Below are positions 7,053 through 15,736 of a stretch of DNA of 64,000 bases, one piece after another; positions within the stretch are counted from its first letter, which is position 1; every line of letters begins with the position of its first letter. Made by a program: the position numbers and the translations under genes. Source of the stretch: Arthrobacter terrae (GTDB taxonomy: Bacteria > Actinomycetota > Actinomycetes > Actinomycetales > Micrococcaceae). Location of the stretch: positions 1-64,000 of the forward strand of contig NZ_JADNYM010000026.1 of assembly GCF_015708085.1 (NCBI RefSeq). Direction: 5' to 3'. Below the pieces are notes generated by a model. It was not told where the DNA came from. It searched no databases and was given only the letters and a program-made list of their open reading frames with translations.

Positions 7053-8417
7053 TTATGCTGCGAGGGCTGCCCGGATACTGATTCGGTTGGCATAAATGGT
7101 GGGTGCAACAGTCGAGATGATGAGGGCTGCTAACCCGAGCACAGCAAGGCCGGCGAAGGGAATCCAGTCGAAGATGAACTCCGTGCGGGGAACTACTTTA
7201 TCCATGCCCGCCCAAACGATTCCCAATGACGGGATGAGGACAATCAAGGCAAGAATTGTTGCTGTCGCCGTGTAGATGACAGCTTCGAGAACAGCCGTGG
7301 CGATGATGGTGGCACGGGTTGTTCCTGCAGCGAGAATAAGTGCATTTTCCCGTTCACGCGCTCGTCCTGACATGAACACGGTCACTGCGGCCGCCAGCGT
7401 CGCCAGGATCAAAGGAGCCCCGTAAACGACCAGGTTTGCTGTCGTGTCGGCGGGCGGTCCACCCCTCCCGGACTCTAGTGTGAGTGCTTGGTCAAACATG
7501 GCCAGAACACTGGTAAATGAACCGACCAGGATAAGGCCCAATGAGAGCGGAACGATGGCGCTGGCACTTTGGGTGACACGGTACCTGCTGGCATTGCGAG
7601 CAAGAAACCACGATGGTGACAATGTGAGCGGGATCAGGGCTGTCCAGGCCCTTAGAAGAAGCGGTACCAGTATTGGTCCCATGCAAGCCACTGCGCATCC
7701 GAAAACGAACGGAATGAAGACGCCTGTTGATCCGATACCTGAGAGTGGAATCGATTGGATTCCAGCGCCCATTCCAACACCAGCGAGCAGTAGCAGGGCG
7801 CACCAGATCCATCGGGCAATGCTCATCCCGCCGTGAGGCGTTGCAGAAGAGCGCAAGGCCATAATTGGCGGGGTCGCCCCGGCAGCCCGAGCTGGGCGGA
7901 TCCCACCAACTAGTGTCAGTAGAACTGAAGCCAAAACCACCAGGGCCACGGCTACCGGTGACAGGGATGCCGTCAGCCCTGCCAGTGATGGGACTCTTGT
8001 GCCCAGCCAGTCGAATAAGGGCTGAATGAAGGGCCAGCCCACCAGCACACCTGTGGCTGCTGCTAGCAGCGACAAGATGGCAAGTTGGCGCATGACGACG
8101 CCGGTGACTTTGCGTGGTGAGACCCCGACGAGTTGCCAGAGGGCGTAGGAATGTCGTTGTTCGCTTACAGTGAGTTGAGCAACCGAGGTGATAACCACGA
8201 CCGTTGTGATGGCCACCAGGAAGGCTGGCATGGCCGCGAATCCAATGATGCCTTCGATATCTTGATCCCCGATCAGGTCGGTGGTCCACAGATCGAAGGC
8301 TGTGGAGAATAGGCCGGCGGAGATTGCTAAGATTGTGGCAGCGGCGGCGATGACAATGAACGCACCAACCCACAGTCGTAGGTTGTGTCGGAGCTCTGCT
8401 AGGACGAGTCGTAACAT
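7053..8417 (-). CDS. ABC transporter permease, FtsX/MacB type
   Basis: This 454-aa integral membrane protein has an N-terminal TM segment (residues 14-36), two groups of hydrophobic segments and repeated FtsX-like domains; ALWQLVGVSPRKVTGVVMRQ is the coupling-helix region typical of the family (A.LR.LGAS...V). It lies two bases downstream of its ATPase gene, so the two are co-transcribed. The pair probably exports a peptide, antibiotic or lipid-linked compound from the membrane. No periplasmic adaptor is present, as usual in Gram-positive bacteria. The substrate cannot be told from sequence. Confidence 0.85.
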   Translation of the reverse strand: MLRLVLAELRHNLRLWVGAFIVIAAAATILAISAGLFSTAFDLWTTDLIGDQDIEGIIGFAAMPAFLVAITTVVVITSVAQLTVSEQRHSYALWQLVGVSPRKVTGVVMRQLAILSLLAAATGVLVGWPFIQPLFDWLGTRVPSLAGLTASLSPVAVALVVLASVLLTLVGGIRPARAAGATPPIMALRSSATPHGGMSIARWIWCALLLLAGVGMGAGIQSIPLSGIGSTGVFIPFVFGCAVACMGPILVPLLLRAWTALIPLTLSPSWFLARNASRYRVTQSASAIVPLSLGLILVGSFTSVLAMFDQALTLESGRGGPPADTTANLVVYGAPLILATLAAAVTVFMSGRARERENALILAAGTTRATIIATAVLEAVIYTATATILALIVLIPSLGIVWAGMDKVVPRTEFIFDWIPFAGLAVLGLAALIISTVAPTIYANRISIRAALAA

Positions 8418-8419
8418 TC

Positions 8420-9178
8420 TCAGGCCACCGACTCGGGTGAGGCCGATTCTTTTCTGGCCCGCTCGACGGATACGAGGATTGCGGTCGGATCCGGGTGATG
8501 GAGTTCCTCATGAATGATGCCATCGCGTAGTACTAGGACCCGGTCCGCGCGGGCGGCGGCTTCTAAATCATGCGTCACCAGCACCACTGAACTGTCACCT
8601 GATGCAATGTCCCGCAAAAGACCTAGGACGGCTGCGCCGCTTTGTGAATCGAGGGCACCGGTGGGTTCATCGGCAAAGACGAGGTTAGGAGTCATTGCCA
8701 GTACGCGGGCAATCGCGACCCGCTGTTGCTGTCCACCGGAGAGCTGCGCCGGATAATGCTTTCCGCGGTCAGAGAGGCCAACGGCTGATAGTGCCGCGTC
8801 AACGCGGGATAGTGCTTCGTTATCCCGTGCCAGGCGTGCGGGGAGGGCCACGTTTTCGCGGGCGCTTAGTGACGGGATCAAATTGTAGGCTTGAAACACG
8901 AAGCCCACCGATTTCTGCCGCACAGAAGCAAGCTCACTACCGGACATGGCCTCGATCGGGAGGCCAAAGAGCTCCACCGTCCCAGAGGTGCATGCTTCCA
9001 ACCCTGATAGGCAATACAACAGTGTTGATTTGCCAGAGCCTGACGGGCCCACGATAGCCACGAGCTCCCCAGGGTGGACTTGCACGCTGACTCCGCGCAA
9101 AACCGGTGTTACCGGTGTGCTTTTGTTCCCGCCGAAGCTTTTGACCACATTAACGGCATCGATCAGTAGATTCCCCAT
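8420..9178 (-). CDS. ABC transporter ATP-binding protein, LolD/MacB type
   Basis: This 252-aa ATPase shows Walker A GPSGSGKST (about 40-48), the Q-loop in VGFVFQAYNLIPSLSARENV, the signature LSGGQQQRVAIARVLA, Walker B NLVFADEPTGALD and the H-loop VTHD. The YNLIP and ADEPTGALD wording is that of ATPases that drive FtsX-type permeases. It is the first gene of a two-gene operon with the permease. The ATG at 9178 is the only good start, and the next gene to the right is 111 bp away. Confidence 0.9.
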   Translation of the reverse strand: MGNLLIDAVNVVKSFGGNKSTPVTPVLRGVSVQVHPGELVAIVGPSGSGKSTLLYCLSGLEACTSGTVELFGLPIEAMSGSELASVRQKSVGFVFQAYNLIPSLSARENVALPARLARDNEALSRVDAALSAVGLSDRGKHYPAQLSGGQQQRVAIARVLAMTPNLVFADEPTGALDSQSGAAVLGLLRDIASGDSSVVLVTHDLEAAARADRVLVLRDGIIHEELHHPDPTAILVSVERARKESASPESVA

Positions 9179-9289
9179 ATCATCGATCCTATCTGGAGCC
9201 GATGCAGACCGTGTGGAGCAGCGAGATTTATGGGTTTAGCGGCCATCTAGGATCGGGAACGAACGGGGTCTTTGCCATGGCAAGAATGC

Positions 9290-9697
9290 TTACCAAATAC
9301 TCTGCACGTTGTCGTCCGTGGTGTGATGGGATCGCAGCCGGAGGATCTCCTCGTGCTGTGCTGCCAGCCTTGATAGTGCAGTGGATTTGAAATGCTCCAG
9401 TTCATGGACTTTGGTTGTCATCGCTGTGAGTTTCAATTGCAGCCGGTCCTTTTCAAAAGGTATTTTTTGGTGGGTCTCTGCGTCTGTGTTTGTGGCGGTG
9501 TCTTGTTGATGTGAACGTTGTTCTTCGAAGATGGCTTTTAGGTGTGGATAGGTCCGATACACGGTTGCTCGTGGAACGCCGGCTAAGGCGCAGAGGCTGG
9601 TGATATCACGGTTCATTCCGGGAGGGATTTCATCGGCGAGCAGTGTCTGGATAGCTGCCCGTATTCGGTTCTCTACTTGGGATCGGTCAGCTTTCAT
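9290..9697 (-). CDS. TnpC-like small HTH protein of the integrase module
   Basis: This 135-aa protein has an N-terminal helix-turn-helix (MNRDITSLCALAGVPRATVYR, about residues 27-47) and a C-terminal coiled coil (LQLKLTAMTTKVHELEHF). The organisation matches the small accessory TnpC protein of Tn554-type transposons, which binds DNA and influences orientation and efficiency of transposition together with the tyrosine recombinases. Its start overlaps the end of the IntC tail frame by about 11 bases, so it is the last gene of the recombinase operon. Confidence 0.7.
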   Translation of the reverse strand: MKADRSQVENRIRAAIQTLLADEIPPGMNRDITSLCALAGVPRATVYRTYPHLKAIFEEQRSHQQDTATNTDAETHQKIPFEKDRLQLKLTAMTTKVHELEHFKSTALSRLAAQHEEILRLRSHHTTDDNVQSIW

Positions 9698-10100
9698 GTG
9701 TTGCTCCTGCGTCGTCGATTTCCGTTAGTATCCGATTGGCCCGGTCTAGCGTTACTTGAGCACGGCCAAGTTCGGGCTTCGATAGGCGCGGATTTCCGAG
9801 GAAGACTGTTTTGATGGAGTCAGCGTGGCTGGCCCATGCTTCGCGGTGGGTGCCGTGGTGTGTCGCCTGGGGGCAGCGTCCTGAATCGCAGAGCCCTATG
9901 AGTGGCTCCGTAGCGTCGGGAGTTTGGGCGAGTTGAAGGCATAGCGCTTTTTTCGGATCCGTGAACCAACAATAATTGGCAGCTCCTACGAACAAGCTCT
10001 CGGCCTTGGCTTTGAGGAGCCGTTCAACACGGCGGTCATCGATGACGGTTGCCTGTCCTGGTTGGTGGCTGGTCAGGGTTTCGTCGACGGAGGCGAAACT
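9687..10100 (-). pseudogene. C-terminal zinc-finger-like tail of the third integrase, out of frame
   Basis: A reading frame without a normal start continues past the stop of the integrase at 10073, shifted by one base. It encodes about 135 residues: HQPGQATVIDDRRVERLL, then GLCDSGRCPQATHHGTHREAW, a cluster of Cys and His expected at the C-terminus of long TnpB-like tyrosine recombinases. The frame opens only after a TAG at 10101-10103 and overlaps the end of the integrase frame by about 28 bases. The likely reading is one integrase of about 700 residues split by a -1 shift. No classic slippery heptamer is seen in the overlap. Confidence 0.6.
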
Positions 10101-11683
10101 CTAGTCAGCTCCCTGGCGCCTTGGCCGGAGGGAAGCTTCCCCTGTTTGTAATCCTCGTATGCGGCGACGGTGAGCCGTAAGTGTTCGGATTCTTCCGCTG
10201 CGGAGATCTCGGCGCGGAACGCTGCTTGGTGTCCACCGGGCCGGGCCGCATATCCTTCCGTCGTTGCCACACTCAGGTGCTTGAGGTGATACTTCGCTGC
10301 CATCAGACCGTGAGGTCGCTGGGCAATTGCCAGCGCCAGCGTCCGGCGCAGGGCTCTGGGGCTGACCGGCCCCTCCGGTACCACTGCCAATCCAAGCCGC
10401 TGCCCGCAGGGACCGCTCATCCACTTACGGAGGCGCAAGTATCGCGAGTGAGCAGCGTTCGACTGCTTCGTGAAAAGCAAATCTCCCGACTTGGCGTCCT
10501 GGATTGATTCAACAGTGCCCAGCGCACGGTAGACGTCTTCGATCACGACCCACAAATCGTCAATGCCCCCAAATTGTTGGCCCTTGATCCGCCGGGATGA
10601 AATCCTGTGACGGTAGATACCATTGCCCATATCCTCCCGAGCGAGGCTGCCACCGCGGATCTCGTGCAGCTCAGAAGCTCTCATCCCCGAGAGCGCAGAG
10701 ATCACGAAGAAGGCCGCGGATTCGACGGCCGACTTCATCGTTCCGAGTGCTGATCGATCGGCCGGAATGGCCCACGGTATTTGTTCCTGGTTATCCAGCC
10801 GCGGAACGAGAGCGCCGTCGCGGCACCATGGCTCCTCAATGCCGCATTCGTTCACCCATGCCACCAACAAGGGACGCAATGCTTCGAGATCACGCCGATG
10901 CCCCATCGCGCCAACTGTAGTGGTCACGACCGAGTGCCATGCCAAGTTCAGGAGGGGATCTTTAGCATCCCAGCCCTGGGATATGCGCTTGGTGATACCG
11001 GACGCGGATAAACGCGGGGCGGCGACTCCGGCTTGGTGCAGTCGTTCTATCGCAATTCTTAGCCGGGGTCTCGCCGATAGTTTCAGACCCCCAATCGACT
11101 GTTTTTGGAGTTCATCGAATTCTCGTGCCCGGGAAGTTTCTGCGGCCAACAGAGGTCCGATCGTCTCAATCAGGTAGAAGGAATTGGCCAATAACGGCCG
11201 CAAAATCGTATCCGGTACCGGCGGAACCTGGTTCTCCGTGGACCGAATATATCCGGCAATATCGTCGGCGCTCCTGCCGCCCCAGGGGACAAAGTCAGAG
11301 GCATAGCCTTCAGAGAGGATTCCGGAGTACTGCTGGAGGACTTGGGTCGAGTGGATATGCGCGGCGATCGTTGAGGGGCTGACTGGCTCTCCTGGCTTTG
11401 CTTCCTTCCACACCACTACGTTCAGATACGAGATGCAGTGCCGCTGATTGACCTCGGCCAGGTGTTCCACCCCGGTCTGGGAAAGATGATTAAACCATCG
11501 CGTCAACCGTCTGAGCTCGTTCCAAAGGGTGGAGGGATTGAGTGGAACCCGAAATGCTGAAGCCGAGCCGGCAACAACCGGGTGCCGAGGGGCGAGGCGG
11601 GAGAACAAATACTCTTTGGCGACAAGCCGCCATTGCAGATTGATGATCAGTGTGAAATCGAGTTGCTTGCGATATGTTCCCAT
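10073..11683 (-). CDS. Tyrosine recombinase IntC of integrase trio (TnpB-like)
   Basis: This 536-aa frame is counted from the first ATG. Catalytic features of tyrosine recombinases are present: the arginine in ALSGMRASELHEIRGG, RALRRTLALAIA (the H/R-x-x-R box) and the tyrosine in HLSVATTEGYAAR. Coding similarity continues upstream of 11683 in the same frame (PNFDHDVWDISGLKDAPATM) to about 11,850, without ATG, GTG or TTG. An ATG at 11853 is one base out of frame. At the 3' end, a C-terminal domain continues in a shifted frame (9687-10100). The gene is therefore probably interrupted at both ends, or the sequence has two single-base errors. It is third in the operon IntA-IntB-IntC-TnpC. Confidence 0.75.
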   Translation of the reverse strand: MGTYRKQLDFTLIINLQWRLVAKEYLFSRLAPRHPVVAGSASAFRVPLNPSTLWNELRRLTRWFNHLSQTGVEHLAEVNQRHCISYLNVVVWKEAKPGEPVSPSTIAAHIHSTQVLQQYSGILSEGYASDFVPWGGRSADDIAGYIRSTENQVPPVPDTILRPLLANSFYLIETIGPLLAAETSRAREFDELQKQSIGGLKLSARPRLRIAIERLHQAGVAAPRLSASGITKRISQGWDAKDPLLNLAWHSVVTTTVGAMGHRRDLEALRPLLVAWVNECGIEEPWCRDGALVPRLDNQEQIPWAIPADRSALGTMKSAVESAAFFVISALSGMRASELHEIRGGSLAREDMGNGIYRHRISSRRIKGQQFGGIDDLWVVIEDVYRALGTVESIQDAKSGDLLFTKQSNAAHSRYLRLRKWMSGPCGQRLGLAVVPEGPVSPRALRRTLALAIAQRPHGLMAAKYHLKHLSVATTEGYAARPGGHQAAFRAEISAAEESEHLRLTVAAYEDYKQGKLPSGQGARELTRVSPPSTKP

Positions 11684-11843
11684 CGTCGCGGGTGCATCCT
11701 TGAGCCCGGAAATGTCCCATACATCGTGATCGAAATTCGGCCGGTGAACGTCGATGGACGCCTCAAGCCCGGCAGCGTCGAAGATATCCTGCCCTTCAAA
11801 CGGATGAGTTTGGCTGTTTTGGGATGCCAGGGCGGTACGAGAG

Positions 11844-13547
11844 TCAATAACATCCTTGTTCCTCTAAAGTCAAAGGCAGAGTTTGGTGATTGCCAGCTGC
11901 TGCAGCGATTTCCCAGGTACTGAATCGTGGCAAGATTTCCTCATCCAATCTGGCGGCGTAGGGCCCGAACACTCCCATGAACTGTGGCAAGGGCAATTGA
12001 GCAGCTTGGGCGGAGAAGTATTCTTTGAGGCCGAGCAGATTCGGCAAATGACGGGCTGTGAAAACCGCCAACGGGCAGAGAAGACATACCCAAGGGCGGG
12101 CGGGGCAGAGCTTCCCCACGGGCGCGTAGGGACTTTTCATCGGTGAAGCGCAGGCCGCGACAAAAACATCCTGCTCAGCGTCCAGAAGCTTCTGCACGGC
12201 TGGTAGGTCCAGCTCGGCTTCCTGTACGAGGTTCGGGAATTGCTGGGCGAACTTGGCGGCGTCCCGTTCGTTGGTGACCAGCGGCGGAGCTGCCTTTCGG
12301 CGGATGTCTGTCTGCGCGTCCTCGATGATGCCCTCGATGGCGTCCTTCTGAGCCGGTGTGTGTGAACTGAGGTAATGATCGGCTTCCACCTTGGCACTGT
12401 GATTCGGATCAATGGTTGTCCGTCCGGTCCACGCCGACCGGTCCTTCAGATGATGAAAGGTCGCCCGGACCCTGCCGCCATGAATCTGCAGGCGGCCGCC
12501 GTCATCATCAATGAGGCCGGCCCGCTGCGCCCAGACACGTCTGCGGTACTGCGTCCGGGGAGTCGTGAAAATAGTTCGCCCACCTTCCTTAGTCCGTTGA
12601 TTGGTGCCTAACCACAGTTGCGATCCTTGGTCGCCGGCGTGACCACGTAAGAGCGCCGAATGCTCAAGCCACTGATCCAGAACCCGGACGGCAGCTCGCG
12701 AGAGGACGAGGGATTCCTTGCCCGTCCGGCCTTTCATATAGCTCAGCAGGATCGATGAGGGACCGGTACGGGTGACATCCCCAGTGAGCAGCGCGTCGAT
12801 GCCGTCGGGAACGATCCCGGTGCGGATGGCGAACAGCAGATTGTAGGCAAAGGCCACATCTTGATCAGGGAAAAGGGACCGACGCAGGGATACGACCAGC
12901 TGGTGAGTTTCCACGGTGGCCGTAGGGAACAGTTCCATCAAAGACCTGATCGCCAATGGACCGGAGGACCGAATGATCCACGCCAAACGTTCCTCGCTAA
13001 GAGAAGCATCAGACGACTCCATTCCTCGTTCGCTGGCCTCCACGGCCCGTCGATGGTCGGTGTTGGCGCTTTTGATCATGGTGTTGCAGGCTTGCGCGAG
13101 GCGTTCCCATTCGGCAGCACTGTAGGGTTTGTTCGGCTGGCTGGGCTTGATCTGGTTGATCCGTCGGCCGGCAAGGTGGTCCACGATGCCCGGTTGTAGC
13201 TGGCCGCCTGCAGTATGGAAGGAGGACAGGACCGCACGGATCCGGCGTTCCCGATGGAAATCACAGGCAAGCCAGTACCGGACGACAGCGGCCGTACTCA
13301 TATCGGCGAAGCCACCTCTGAACCCACCTGCGGATAAATCCCGTGCGAGGCGGCGCATCGTCGATACATACTGCACCGCGACAGACTTCGTTCTGATCGG
13401 TCCGTGTGGGTAGGTCGCAGCAACTAGGCCGGCGGCGATGTCAGTGGCAAGCATCGGATCAGGCAAATCCGCAAAATCACGCTCATAAATAACTGCCGAG
13501 GGCAACTCGAAGACAACCCTCAACGGGGGGCGAAGATGAGCGCCCAT
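11844..13547 (-). CDS. Tyrosine recombinase IntB of integrase trio
   Basis: This 567-aa protein carries a tyrosine-recombinase domain in its middle: arginine in LLFAIRTGIVPDGIDALL, HGGRVR (H-x-x-R) and a YLSSH segment with the probable nucleophile (DHYLSSHTPAQK). A Cys cluster near the C-terminus (CPARPWVCLLCPLAVF) resembles the metal-binding tail of TnpB-like recombinases. Its ATG overlaps the stop of IntA by one base (TGATG), and it ends next to the start region of IntC, so the three are translated from one message. It probably acts in a complex with the other two recombinases during integration and excision. Confidence 0.8.
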   Translation of the reverse strand: MGAHLRPPLRVVFELPSAVIYERDFADLPDPMLATDIAAGLVAATYPHGPIRTKSVAVQYVSTMRRLARDLSAGGFRGGFADMSTAAVVRYWLACDFHRERRIRAVLSSFHTAGGQLQPGIVDHLAGRRINQIKPSQPNKPYSAAEWERLAQACNTMIKSANTDHRRAVEASERGMESSDASLSEERLAWIIRSSGPLAIRSLMELFPTATVETHQLVVSLRRSLFPDQDVAFAYNLLFAIRTGIVPDGIDALLTGDVTRTGPSSILLSYMKGRTGKESLVLSRAAVRVLDQWLEHSALLRGHAGDQGSQLWLGTNQRTKEGGRTIFTTPRTQYRRRVWAQRAGLIDDDGGRLQIHGGRVRATFHHLKDRSAWTGRTTIDPNHSAKVEADHYLSSHTPAQKDAIEGIIEDAQTDIRRKAAPPLVTNERDAAKFAQQFPNLVQEAELDLPAVQKLLDAEQDVFVAACASPMKSPYAPVGKLCPARPWVCLLCPLAVFTARHLPNLLGLKEYFSAQAAQLPLPQFMGVFGPYAARLDEEILPRFSTWEIAAAAGNHQTLPLTLEEQGCY

Positions 13548-15004
13548 CAGAGAACGTCCCCTCCGTCGCAGCTGATTGCGTCTGCAGTTGTCGTGCTCGG
13601 GCGGGCTGAGTCGGACGCTTCCTGGAAGATGCGCTGAGTATCCAATAGATGCAAATATGCTTGAGTTGTCTCCACGCTGGAATGACCCAAAAGATCCCGC
13701 AAGACCAACAATGGATCGGCCTTGGTGAGATAGAGGGACATGGCATCGTCGCCGCCGGTATCGGCCAGGAGCCGGGCGGCCTGCTGGTAATACCCCCGGA
13801 CAAGCCGTTCCAAGGTGAGCATCGCGAACGTATGGCGCAGCATATGCGGGTGTACGTGCGGGAAGCGTGGCTCATGGAACTCCCTGATCCTCGCCGAGGT
13901 CCGCCGTAAAACAGTTGCCCAATCCGTGAACGGAGACCCATCACGCTGCACCCCAATCAGAGCGCTGCCGCCTCCGGGACAGACCAACCGGCGCCGCTCC
14001 TGGACCGTCAAATGCCGCCAGCGTCGATAGCCCCCATTAAGTTTTGCCCCATCATGCGTTGGCTCCTCGATCCTGAGGGCGTTTTCCGGATCCCACGAGG
14101 AGCTTTGCACCGCGGTGGCCCGTTCCATGTCCATATACGTGTGCACGGCTGACAGTGCGTCGAAGTCCACCCACGAACTGCGGCCCTTGCGGCCCTTGGT
14201 CGTAGGTGGCGCCAGAGGCAACGTGACAGGGATACTGCTGCTGCGTCCCGGCAGCGGCGGGACCTCGTAAATAGTCAAATATGCGAATTCCTGGGCTCGA
14301 AGCCCGCTGGATAGGGCAAACCCGATGAGGGCTTCGTTTCGGCCGGTTTCATTTCCACGGAACCGCGGGTCAGAGGATCCATCAGGTGAATTTCCCGCCA
14401 ACGCGTTCATCAGCAGATCCACAAACGGTTGCTCCAAATACTTCCTTCCGGTGTGGGCATTGGCGGTTCTCAGCGTTGCCAAATTGCGCTGGATTTCAAC
14501 CTTGGAGCCATCCGGGCGCCAAAGGGTCTGCGAGGCGTAGGAAAACGGTTCGGCGTCGATGTATTTCTCGGCCGCCGCCCACCGGTAGAACCCCGCGATG
14601 ATCTTCACCGCCATATTCCAGCTCGATGAGCTCAGCCGGTCACCCAAATCGCCGGATAACCGGTGCTGCGCGTACAGGGAAATGCCGTCCCTGAGATCTT
14701 TCCTTGAGGCAAGGAGACTGACCTTGTGCGAGGCAAGGAACTCGGCCCAGCTCTTGACCGCAAGTGCGTAAGCCTCCCAGGTGCGGGGGCTGTGCGCGCC
14801 GTTGATGGGCAGATCCCGAAGCCACTGGTTAATCACGGCTACGGGCCGGGGACCGTGCTCGTCGTCCAGCTGCAGATCATCATCGATCAACACCGGCATG
14901 CCCTCTCGAATCGGCGGGCTCGATGAAACATCCCAATCAGCCCAACCGAGGGAAGAAAAGTAGAATAAGATCACGTCAGCCACTCTAGGAACGACCACTG
15001 ACAT
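13547..15004 (-). CDS. Tyrosine recombinase IntA of integrase trio (TnpA-like)
   Basis: This 485-aa protein has the best preserved catalytic domain of the three: FALSSGLRAQEFAYL (Arg I), HPHMLRHTFAML (His-x-x-Arg) and LLGHSSVETTQAYLH (His/Trp and the Tyr nucleophile). The N-terminal part is the core-binding helical domain. It is the first gene of the leftward operon. Three adjacent tyrosine recombinases with a small HTH gene resemble Tn554-type transposons and RIT (recombinase-in-trio) elements. The start ATG at 15004 lies 43 bases from the start region of a divergent resolvase, so the element's right end is probably in this gap. Confidence 0.85.
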   Translation of the reverse strand: MSVVVPRVADVILFYFSSLGWADWDVSSSPPIREGMPVLIDDDLQLDDEHGPRPVAVINQWLRDLPINGAHSPRTWEAYALAVKSWAEFLASHKVSLLASRKDLRDGISLYAQHRLSGDLGDRLSSSSWNMAVKIIAGFYRWAAAEKYIDAEPFSYASQTLWRPDGSKVEIQRNLATLRTANAHTGRKYLEQPFVDLLMNALAGNSPDGSSDPRFRGNETGRNEALIGFALSSGLRAQEFAYLTIYEVPPLPGRSSSIPVTLPLAPPTTKGRKGRSSWVDFDALSAVHTYMDMERATAVQSSSWDPENALRIEEPTHDGAKLNGGYRRWRHLTVQERRRLVCPGGGSALIGVQRDGSPFTDWATVLRRTSARIREFHEPRFPHVHPHMLRHTFAMLTLERLVRGYYQQAARLLADTGGDDAMSLYLTKADPLLVLRDLLGHSSVETTQAYLHLLDTQRIFQEASDSARPSTTTADAISCDGGDVL

Positions 15005-15081
15005 TCCTCGGGAAACTTCAATTCAAAAGCCACGGCAACACCACCAGTGAGACACGGCCAAAGTGTCTACATAACGCCCGC

Positions 15082-15651
15082 GTGTCCACGGAAGAGCAAG
15101 ACCTCACCGCCCAGCGTGATGCCTTGGCAGCCCTTGGCGTTGAGCCGGAACGCGTCTATGTTGATCATGGCTTTACCGGCAGGAACAAGAACCGAGCCGG
15201 ACTCCGCGAAGCCCTCGCCGCATGCAGGGCCGGGGACACGTTCGTCGTTGCCAAACTCGACCGCCTGGCCCGTTCCGTCCGTGACGCCCACGAAATAGCC
15301 GACGACCTCGCCAGCCGCGAAATCAAACTCAACATCGGTGGCTCCGTCCATGACCCCACGGATCCAATGGGCAAACTGCTGTTCAACGTGTTGGCGATGA
15401 TCGCAGAGTTCGAAGCCGATCTCATCAGCATGCGCACCCGCGAAGGAATGAAGGTTGCCAAGGCCAACGGACGACTCCGGGGAAAACAGCCAAAACTCAC
15501 CGTGAAGCAGGAAGCCCACCTCCTGGAACTGCACGATGCGGGGGAATACACCATGGCCGAAATGGCCGAACTATTCTCCATCAGCCGATCCACCATCTAC
15601 CGGGCTGTCGAACGGGGCCAGCGTAAGAAATCCGGCACCAATAGCCCTTAG
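15082..15651 (+). pseudogene. tnpR: Serine resolvase (Tn3 TnpR-like), 5' end disrupted
   Basis: The frame from GTG 15082 encodes STEEQDL, then FVVAKLDRLARSVRDAHEI, AMIAEFEADLISMRTREGM and a C-terminal helix-turn-helix (MAEMAELFSISRSTIYRAV), so the resolvase body is complete. The catalytic Ser is the residue right after the GTG, but the first beta strand that should precede it (GYxRVS) is absent from this start. A second frame from GTG 15047 (RHGQSVYI) supplies just that segment, two bases out of phase. The gene therefore looks frameshifted near 15,070-15,080. It would resolve Tn3 cointegrates together with the tnpA relic downstream. Confidence 0.75.
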
Positions 15652-15736
15652 CCTGCGCATGTCTATCGCCGACCGATGACATCAGGTTTTCACTACCCTT
15701 GGTTCTCCATTTCCTTCGTTATTGAGAGGAACACCA

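Noticed and set aside
10085-10105. Programmed -1 frameshift between IntC and its tail
   Set aside because: No X-XXY-YYZ slippery heptamer was found in the overlap; indel or error is more likely.
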